A stretch of 64,000 nt of DNA from Triatoma infestans (taxonomy: Eukaryota; Arthropoda; Insecta; Hemiptera; Reduviidae): positions 124,001 through 188,000 of the forward strand of contig JAAEAF010014402.1 in NCBI GenBank assembly GCA_011037195.1, written 5' to 3'. Below, piece after piece: positions 55,974-64,000 of the stretch; positions within the stretch are counted from its first letter, which is position 1, and each line of letters starts with the position of its first letter. The notes under the pieces were generated by a model. It searched no databases and was not told where the DNA came from. It saw only the letters and a program-made list of their open reading frames with translations. A program made the position numbers and the translations under genes.

Positions 55974-57350
55974 TCAGCATGATTCAAAAATGGAAACGAA
56001 TATGAAGGTTCAAACATGATATTTAAGTGCTACCTGGGGGCCCTTTTAATAAGGTATTGGTCAAATTAGGTCAGTCGGAAGTACCACTTTACTTAATTGA
56101 TTTTTTTTTTCAGTTTTATATGAATTCTTGGAAACGCCTTCAACATTATTAACGTGGAACACGTTTTTTGGGCTAGGAGTATATAAGTGAAAATCATTAT
56201 GGAAAAACGTAACGAAAATAAGGGTGGTGGTGGGAGAAACGTAAGAAAAAACGTAGCCTTCTGTGGCCCGGCCCCTACAGTGTTATTTTTTTGTCCATTC
56301 ACTATGTGAGCTGGTATGAGACTTCCCCCCCCGGTCTTTTTCTACCTTAGGCCATATTTAAAAAAAAAAACAAAATCATTTTGTATCAGGAGAGTTCATC
56401 CGTATAGGAGCTCAATGTAAATTAGTTTCTAATAAGTGGTGCCCACTGACGAAAATTTGTGGAACTAATTTGTTATATTGTTAAATGGCGCTCTCTTAAT
56501 AGGAGTTTTTGGAAACTAAAGTATCTTTTGGTCTGAGAGGATTATAAGTGAAAATCGTTACGAAAATATATGAAAATAATGTAATGCCTATTTGTACATT
56601 ATAGGATACATAATTTGTATCCTGCTAACCAAACACCGAAAAAAGTGTTTCATCACGCTTCTCAGCTTTAGGTAGTATACTCAAAACTACCAATAAATCG
56701 AGGGTGGGGTCCAGAGGGGCGCAGCAAGGGCTTCCACTTTTGTTCTATTTTTCCAGGAAAATTCATTTAAGGAAAGTTCTGAGGGAAATGCAACGCTACG
56801 CTTTCCCCTGCAATACTACTTCAATATATTTTATGGTTTTGCTACCTATATAATATTAAGTTACATTAAAAGCATTGCTAGAATACTAAAAAAAAACCTT
56901 TTGCACAAAAAGTTCAAAGCTTTGCTGGACGGCGATTTTTAATTAGAGGTCGTGTGTTAAGCTGGCCGAAGGTTCCCTATGCCGTTCAGTTCTGACCTTT
57001 GTTATGAAGGTAACTTTCCATTCATGATGCTGGGTTAATTCATTCTTTGCTATCACGGCAATAGAATCCTAAAATACTCGCACCAATGCAATTAGTTTTA
57101 ATACCAACGCGTTAGAACACCAGATTTCTAAGTTCGAATAAATGTTGGTGCGACTTTACTTAATTGGTTTCTGTGTTGTTTTTTTTTTTTTTTTGAACTT
57201 TTCTTGTCAACTTCACAGGCATACATTGACCATTTTTATATGTAATACATTTTTCTGGTAAAGTTGATTTTAGGTTTTCTTCTGGAGAACCATTGGTTTC
57301 AGATGTCTCTTTGAAGTAATCTAGGGCGCAATTAATCTATTGCAGAATAC
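55858..57350 (+). mobile_element. Diverged Helentron-like family, long copy
   Basis: Order resembles copy D: AGTGAGTTTTTCACCGGAAA, a (GT)n microsatellite (55943-55971), AATGGAAACGAATATGAAGG, GTCGGAAGTACCACTTTACT followed by a T-run, later CCAGGAAAATTCATTTAAGG with a GCTACGCTTTCCCCTGCAAT box, and again GCGACTTTACTTAATTGGTT near 57150. Sequence is well diverged from copies A-F but the block order is kept. Ends are not clean. Confidence 0.4.
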
Positions 57351-58280
57351 CATCTGCAATGTGATGTGCTAATCATAATTTACCTTGACTAAACTTTCAT
57401 TGAATAAACTTCCTATTGAGAAGGAAATTTGTTCATATTGCATTTGTATTAAACTGCAACAAGCGGAAGTCGTGTGGATATAACATATCAGTTTCCCCAA
57501 TAGCTATTCCAATTGGTAAAGACTTTTTATTTATACTATAGCTGTTTTAAAAATGTTACTTTTTCCTTTTTTTAATTTACCCAGCTATTCCCTTCCCTAG
57601 TGTTACGTTTGTAACGTATACTAATTCTGAGCACTTATCGATGGCATCAGACAACATTTGCTTGATATTCTTTTCATCTGGTCCTTTTTTTTATAGAGAA
57701 GTGACTGGTTTTTATTTCTTACCTGTCACCCGTTCCAAACCTTTTGTTTTAAATGTTAAAGAAGCTTCATTCTGCCTCACCAACTATTGAAGTTGTCATT
57801 AGTGAGAATTTCGAATCTTAAATAAATCTTTTAAAGTTATCAAAAATTGCAATATATATATATATGTTTAAATAGACTTGGAAACAAAGCTAATTATTTG
57901 TATTAATTACAAAATCAATTTACTTGAAGATCACATTTTCAAAATACATTGTGATTAAAAACATTCACTTTAAATTGCTACATTGCCTTGACTTGCTATA
58001 TTAACAATTGTCATTGTTTCTTTTCCCCTTTGTATAAATCAAAGCTTTATAAATCCCTAGATATTATTTTTTCATCAATCTATGGTCACTTGAGATTATA
58101 CTGAATTGTTTGTACTTTCTTATTGTGGAGTAAGTGATGGAATAAGAGGATATTACACTAAAGAATATCGAACTAATCATTTCATCATTACCATATTTAC
58201 ATCCTTTTAGATGGTCAATACCATGGTTAAACTTTATTGTTGCTCTAGTTATTTATAATAGTTTATCTATTTAGTTTATT
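57351..58280. other. AT-rich sequence, nothing recognised
   Basis: No gene or repeat seen. Confidence 0.5.
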
Positions 58281-58289
58281 TTTTTTTTT

Positions 58290-58515
58290 ATTTTAGGCGC
58301 GTCAACATCAATGGTCATTGGCGCCCGAAGCCTTCTCAGAGCACTGCCGGCTTCCAGGACAGTGTTCTCTCGTTACACACAACACTGTGCATCACCGGAC
58401 AGTGAGCTGTAGAGGCTCCTGTGCAGAGAATGGCTTTCTGGGCACCAAGCTGAACTCGAACCCGGGACCTCCGCATGGGAGTCCAGTATGCTAACCACTT
58501 AGCTATTCCCTTCTC
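58290..58515 (-). mobile_element. tRNA-derived SINE, family 1, copy 2
   Basis: Reverse complement starts GAAGGGAATAGCTAAGTGG, has the B box GGGTTCGAGTTC, the body GAGAGAACACTGTCC, the 3' domain GGGCGCCAATGACCATTGAT and GTTGACGCGCC, then an A-rich tail (T-rich at 58278-58297). It aligns with the 38.28 kb copy over its whole length. No clean TSD seen. Confidence 0.85.
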
Positions 58516-58555
58516 TTATATATATATACTAATTATTTATTATGATTTGTCTGTG

Positions 58556-58965
58556 TGGAGGGACCAAACCCTACGCTATCCAAAGCCTCACTGGGCTCAT
58601 ACAGCTACCCAAAGAAAAAACAACAAACCAAGGTCTAGAACAAAAATCTAGACCCGGATATAATCCATCTAAGTTTCACCGCAGTCCAAATAAATCGGAC
58701 AATAATCTTAAGCGGAAATAGCTTAAGCTCTTCCACAGACAACCTATTCCGACCAAAGGTCCTGAACCTAATTTCCTCACAACCCAGGCAATCAGTCATA
58801 AGATGGATGGGTGTTTCCTCCTCTATCTCACAACTCTACAAAATGGATCCGGCATGAGCCCCATTATGTAGAGATGTCTCCTTAAACCACAATGTCCAGT
58901 AATGAATCCAACCAGATGCCTGAGAGTGCTCTGTGAAAACCAATGCTACATCTCACTATACATAT
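58556..58965 (-). pseudogene. LINE 3' end relic, copy 2
   Basis: Co-linear with 49.55-49.96 kb: ACGCTATCCAAAGCCTC, AATTTCCTCACAACCC, CAATCAGTCATAAGATGG and GGTGTTTCCTCCTC. The reverse complement encodes the remains of EEETPI...LMTDCLGCEEI. No upstream ORF2 remains. Confidence 0.6.
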
Positions 58966-59089
58966 ACTTAGTTTAGCCTGTAAGTTTTCTTTTACTACTG
59001 TTTTTACTTATTCCTCTTGATAGAAGATTAAGTCCAGAAAAATTGCAAGTTAAAAGCAATTAAATAATTTTGTTTAATTGATAAAAGTG

Positions 59090-59880
59090 TTAACAGTAAC
59101 TTCTATTTCTGGAAGAAGTTCCAATCGATATTCTGATAAATCGTTTTCAATGAAATGAATGGTCTAAGTCACAAGGAGTCTTCATTTTGTGACACATGCT
59201 TCTGGGAACAATTTTGCCTTTGTTGGCTTCTTAGAAATTGGTACTGAAAAGAATTTTAAAAGTCATGGTACACGGGTTACAAAAATTGTAGAAGGTCCTG
59301 CAGGTTTTTTGAACTTGATCGCCGATTGCACCTCATTGACATTCAGTTCAGTAAACCTGAGTACATCTCTTCCTGCTTAGCGTGCCTTTACGTTCATTCT
59401 AGAAAAATCTAAAATGTCATTCAAGTTTCTTTTTAGGAAAGGGTCCACGGTTCATTCTTTGTGTAGTGAAACCACTGTGTCTTTGAGATAACGCTTGAGA
59501 GAATCTATAGTAATGAAGTCTTCTTGATTCATCCTCACCACCAAGAACTTCTTACTAGCCTTGGCTACAAGAGTTTCCCAATGTTCTGTAACAAATTCCT
59601 GCCTGCCCTGTTCTTCTTAGCACTTTCTATTATTCCAAAATTCTGGTCACATTCCATGAATGAGTGTCCAGAAACTAGGAGTTTGTGGTCTACAGTTTGC
59701 ATATTGGTGTTACGGATAACATAAAGCCAGAATTTGACAATGAAATGATTCAAGTTTTGTTCCCCTGCATGGTCGCTAAGTGCCGTCAAATGAGTATTTT
59801 CAATAGTTGCTATCCAGATGATTGCCTGGATACCACAGTATTATGGTAATTGAAAACCCTACATATATTTTACACTTTGC
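59090..59880 (-). pseudogene. Degenerate coding relic of an unidentified (possibly transposon) protein
   Basis: Minus-strand frames in series: SDHAGEQNLNHFIVKFWLYV, MQTVDHKLLVSGHSFMECDQ and NFGIIESAKK (59789-59565), then (shifted) HWETLVAKASKKFLVVRMNQ, FITIDSLKRYLKDTVV, and FTELNVNEVQSAIKFKKPAG further left. The HKLLVSGHSFMECDQNFG...IE pattern recurs in uncharacterised arthropod proteins that I associate with domesticated or live transposases, but I cannot name the family. Several frameshifts and stops. Sequence to the right (59880-60900) may hold more of it. Confidence 0.4.
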
Positions 59881-60910
59881 TGAATACAAGTTCTAGCAAA
59901 TATACAAAATCCTTTATGGACTGGAGCTCCAAATCCCTTGTGCTCCAAACCAAATAGCTATCTGGTTAAGTAGTTTTTCTTCACATCAATAAAATGCAGC
60001 TCTGGTTGAGTAAGACATACCCTCTGTGCTTTGAACAGAAGGGATTTTAGCTTCCCTATCCTATTTCTGGATATTCTAAAAATTACACTTATATCCCTCG
60101 TGCTTTAGACCCCTGGAATAAGAATAAAAAAAAAAAAAACATTACAAATAGCCGAAAATTTTTCTAATTTGTCGGCCAATTTTGATCATTTGTATTCACC
60201 TCTTCATTGCTTTGAAACTTGAAATCACATGCTGAAGTCGTTAAACGACCAACCAAATGGAAATCTGATAGTGTAAGATCCAGGTTGTAGGACGGATTTG
60301 GCATAACTTCAACTTAATTTTTCAGCAGTTCATCTCGCCTTTTCAAGATCTCACACTTCTTTCTTCCAACTTTTTTCTAATTGGTTGTTTCCTTGAATGC
60401 AGCTATCAAGTGCTGGAGTAAAAATATCAATTGGTCGTTCAACAGTTTGCCAATTAGAGATTACACTTGCCCGGCCACTTCTGTATTGATAACCCATTAG
60501 TAGAAGTTTGCATGACTCATACAACTTACACCATTTTGAGCATTTCACAATCATTTCCCATGGGTTTATCCCACCAAAAATTGTTTCATCTGAATGCTGT
60601 TCTTCAAAATGCTGATTTCTAGAAGACTTGCCAACGTTGAATGAGTAATAAAGGATGTAAGGTGGATGTCACCTTATGATGCTGGATATGTTGTTAGTTT
60701 TAAGGAAATGATTATTACAGCAATTGCCAGGAGAAGTCTTTTAATGAAAAAAATTCTTTACTTGCTCTACGTTTCATTCCTTCATCCCCCCCCAGTCTTC
60801 GAGGAACAGGATTCTCCCACCAACAAAAACACGATAAATTCTTGTCCAAAGTAAAAGACCCATTTGATAAAACTAAGAAAAAACATATGCAGTTTATTAT
60901 ATTCTTCAAT
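59881..60910. other. Short broken frames, possibly upstream part of the 59 kb relic
   Basis: The minus-strand frame 60554-60351 (ISNWQTVERPIDIFTPALDS) looks protein-like, and 60909-60715 contains CFCWWENPVPRRLGGDEG. They share strand with the 59 kb relic, but I cannot show they are one gene. Confidence 0.25.
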
Positions 60911-60917
60911 CTATTAC

Positions 60918-61364
60918 ACCAAACTGCAACGCTTGTTACATAGTAGGTGAATCAAGACATTTTTATGTAAAAGACTTAAAAAACATGACCAAGATATTAT
61001 TAACAAAATAATTGATCCAATTCCTTACACATTCATTTCCTTCCGAATTCCGCCAGCGTTAAAAAAAAAGGCCAAAAAATCATTAATGGCACTTTTAATA
61101 ACATTTTTCTATTTCTCAATAAAGACACTCTACAATTCTTTCAATTTGACATTGCCACACTTCGCTATAAATATTTTTCTAATCTCTGCCATATTTCAAC
61201 TAGATTTTTAAATGTTAAATGTTTTTTCACTTCACTTCAATTTCAATGTACAAACATACTTCTCTTCTACCCTAAATATCTCCTTAATAACGGCACCAAT
61301 AGCACCCGAAACTTAGAGCAAGCAAGAATTTTTTCCTTAATAGAGGCCATTCCCTTATAATCAT
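60918..61364 (+). pseudogene. Possible GIY-YIG-like relic and short unrecognised open frame
   Basis: 60922-61010 reads PNCNACYIVGESRHFYVKDL, which resembles the CNACYIGETSRHL...R..EH start of GIY-YIG endonucleases in Penelope-like and related retroelements, with one residue inserted in YI.GE. A separate ATG-less frame at about 61086-61362 is open for roughly 91 codons (NVKCFFTSLQFQCTNILLFY). Weak on its own. Confidence 0.3.
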
Positions 61365-61369
61365 TTCTT

Positions 61370-63220
61370 TTTAACCTAAGTTATAGATAAGCTTTGATTT
61401 GCAGCCCTGCAAAGTTGATGTCAACAGGGTCTGCAGAATCTGTGGCTTTAGATTTCAAATGTTGTTGCGGATTGATCAAGTGTAGACTAAATGTAGTTAC
61501 ATTCAAATATCTGTACCTCAAATGTGTAACGAGAATCAACATGTACTTCCTAAACAATATTTTTTTTATAAGTCCCGTTTAAGGGCAACTAGTAAAAATT
61601 TTCAAATTTGAAGCAATTCGTTAATGGTAATTCTATGAATCGCAATAAAAACGAAAATCTCGTGGGTGTTTAAAATATCAGTTGTTTTTATTCCTCCCCA
61701 CCTGTTACATTACGCTAATTGCCGCAACAATAACCATCAACATGATTGTTGAATATAATAAAAGTTCATTGATTTCGTCAAAATTGATTGGCCACCATAC
61801 ATATACTTACTTCATAAATAAGTAGCTATGATGTAATGAATTGTCTACATTGATAGCCATTAAATTGTTTTTTCAAAGTACTTTATTTTTTCATTTTTTT
61901 TTTTTTTTATTCTTTTTTCCATTTCCCAAGGGTCATAATGTTCAGAAAATTGACTAGTAGGAAAACTTTTACTTTTAATACACTTGATAAAGTTTGCGTG
62001 TTATAAAATACGCTGTTGATCAAAAAGTTTATCAGAAAGTACTTTGTTTGTTAGATTTTATATATATATATAAAACCTATAATCTCTTGAAATATAATTG
62101 CCTAAATTTATAGAGAACAATTGTTGTCGAATGGATGATTAATTTTTTTTTTGGCTCTATTTAATTAGGTTATGTAATATTTAATGAGTAAATATAGTAT
62201 GTAGTGGATGGCTATTGTTGGAGAAGATGTGCAGGTTATAGTTGGGTTTTATTGTGTAAATATAAGTAGTATATACCACAGCTACACAGTATAGAGAAGA
62301 GAGGAGGAGCTAGATCGGGTGGCAGTGGTAGTGGAGCAGGTGGGGGAGGTGTGTGGAGGGATACAAGAGTGTTATGATGACAGTATGGCCCTCGATACAA
62401 ATACACAATACTAAAAGTGATAAAGTTGTCGGCACATGTCATCCATTATCTTCAACAACAACAGCAACACTACTGTGTTGTGTTGTATATATACTACTAC
62501 TACTACTGCTAGCTACTCTACACACTTACATACATACACAGTATACACAGTGTGGTGCAGTTTTAATCAAAGATTCCGCAAACCGCTACCCATATTCTAC
62601 CTTCTCTCATCAATTTTCTCTTACAACATTTTCATCTAAACTACATAAAATTAAATTATTCTTAAATGATTTTTTTTTAATTTTTCTTTAGCATAAAGTA
62701 TGTTATGTTTAATGATTTAATTTTTATATTAAAATAGGATTGGCTACGTTCCCTAAATCCCCGTAAAAAAATTCCGTTTTGTTCCGCATATTCTTCCAAA
62801 AAGTCATCATTTTATCGCTTATGGCTAGATCAGGTTTCCTAATATTGTCAGTTTCCTTAAAGATGGATAGATATAAAAAAGCCTAGAGTTACTTTGTGGA
62901 TAAATAAGATACATATTATAGTGTTCACTGTGCAGAGCAGTTTCCAGGTTAAGACCCGCTTCAGTCGTGACCACCTTTTCCCATGATAATGAAAGCTACC
63001 GTTCTTTTACTATAGAGTTAAATGGAGGTGTTCATACATGGCCACACCTGCAACCACAATAACATTTGGTTGTGAAACACTTATACTACACCTTTTCCTT
63101 ATTCCACTAAATTAAATATACACTGCGCCAAAAAAAGTCTGTGAACACGCTAACTGCATTTTATTGTTATGGTTATTATCATTATAGAAACAATTTTTTT
63201 ATAAAAAAAAAACATTATAT
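61370..63220. other. AT-rich sequence with one GC-richer island (62.23-62.56 kb)
   Basis: The island at 62280-62370 is G-rich and could encode a Gly/Ser-rich peptide (GGARSGGSGSGAGGGG), followed by (CTA)n and (ACAT)n runs. It resembles the islands at 34 and 46.5 kb. No gene called. Confidence 0.35.
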
Positions 63221-63225
63221 ATGCA

Positions 63226-63926
63226 AAAAATCTGGTGTGAAACACTCACACAGAACTTTCTCTTACTCCAGTTTTAAAAATTGTGATTGACAAAATTTAT
63301 AGTTAGTATAAAAATTTTTATGAAATTCGTCGGTGTTTTTATTGGAGATAATCATAAAAACTGAAAAATACTTCTTAGTAAAAACGCGATTCAGGTTATC
63401 CGATTTCCTTCAAAAGTTCGGAATTTCAACAACTTTAATACTAATTAATATTATTTAGATGATTAGAATTGTGTAATAAACTGAAATTGCACGTTAGAGG
63501 ACCTTCACCCCCTCCCACAAAAGTGCCATTAAATACATTTTCCTGGAGAAATGTTTCAAACAAAAAATTGTAGATCTTTGTATATGTAGTTGATATGCCA
63601 AGTTTAAAGAAAATCGTTGGAGCTATTTTTGAGATAATTGCAAAAAAGTAAAAAAAAAAACAATCAGTAAAGTGGTACTTCTGGTTGAGGAATTTTGACA
63701 GATAACGTACTGTCAGATCCCATGGTGGATACTCAAACGGAATATCAAGTTTGAACTTTCTGCGATTTTTCATTTTTGAGCTGTGCTGTTCTACATACCT
63801 ACTCACCATAGACCATTTTCTAAAAACCACTTTTTTTTTACTCAGGGGCCCTCAAAACGGATATTTCCAGTGAAAACCCGATATCGAAAATTTGACACGA
63901 TTCAAGGAAGGTATAAGAGAAAGTAA
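63226..63926 (-). mobile_element. Helentron/HINE-like repeat, copy F
   Basis: Hairpin end AAATCTGGTGTGAAACACTC, CTTTCTCTTACTCC, internal block with CGATTCAGGTTATCCGATTT, the box GACAGATAACGTACTGTCAG, ACTCAGGGGCCCTCAAAAC and terminus TATAAGAGAAAGTA (slightly degraded). About 700 bp. Confidence 0.7.
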
Positions 63927-64000
63927 AAAAAACCCTGTGAACATATAAATAAACAGATTATTAATTAAATATTCAATATTATAACATAATATTTAAAAAC

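Overview
This is a eukaryotic, AT-rich window that is almost entirely transposable-element debris around two pieces of ordinary cellular genes. The host is most likely an arthropod: the window carries non-LTR retrotransposons of several clades with long (TAA)n or poly(A) tails, a mariner with a D,D34D transposase, a BEL/Pao retroelement, tRNA-derived SINEs, and a multi-exon type-B carboxylesterase with arthropod-style exons. I cannot name the species. There is no prokaryotic gene structure.

Layout. 1-1080: two degenerate LINE 3' ends. About 2140-2240: a tRNA-like SINE head. 2661-8326: a full-length LOA-like LINE (ORF1 with a DUF4780-like segment, endonuclease, reverse transcriptase, RNase H, C-terminal knuckle) bounded by a perfect 17-bp target-site duplication (TSD). 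It is dead from frameshifts, and a piece of an opposite-strand LINE sits inside ORF1. 8330-9390: an endonuclease relic of another LINE. 9586-10581: first copy of a Helentron/HINE-like repeat. 10730-12925 (minus): four consecutive, phase-compatible exons of a secreted carboxylesterase. 13655-14971: a mariner with 34-bp inverted repeats and a twice-frameshifted transposase. 15159-25288: a Russian doll in which one minus-strand LINE (outer TSD 14 bp) carries a second LINE in its 3' UTR (inner TSD about 11-16 bp). The inner LINE is itself split by a 626-bp TG...CA solo-LTR-like insert, and the outer LINE's RT is split by an opposite-strand LINE 3' end.

25.8-36.1 kb: Penelope-like inverted repeat units with a hammerhead-like motif, a hAT-like element with CAGTGGCGG ends enclosing a Helentron-like copy, more LINE pieces, and a BEL/Pao pol-LTR-PBS fragment. 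37279-37390: one GC-rich exon encoding half of a protein kinase C type C1 (phorbol-ester/DAG-binding) zinc finger, flanked by good splice sites and many kilobases of AT-rich, intron-like DNA. 37.7-64 kb: SINEs, three jockey-like LINE 3' ends, further Helentron-like copies, LINE 3' relics, a degenerate minus-strand coding relic at 59 kb, and long stretches with no recognisable gene.

Few genes act together here. The esterase would hydrolyse ester substrates outside the cell or in the secretory pathway, and the C1 exon would give diacylglycerol-dependent membrane binding to a kinase. The remainder is a layered record of transposition. The most coherent little-described system is the hairpin-plus-subterminal-inverted-repeat family (at least six sizeable copies), which fits the non-autonomous Helentron (HINE/DINE-1-like) design. 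The second is the repeat unit carrying a conserved hammerhead-ribozyme-like core.
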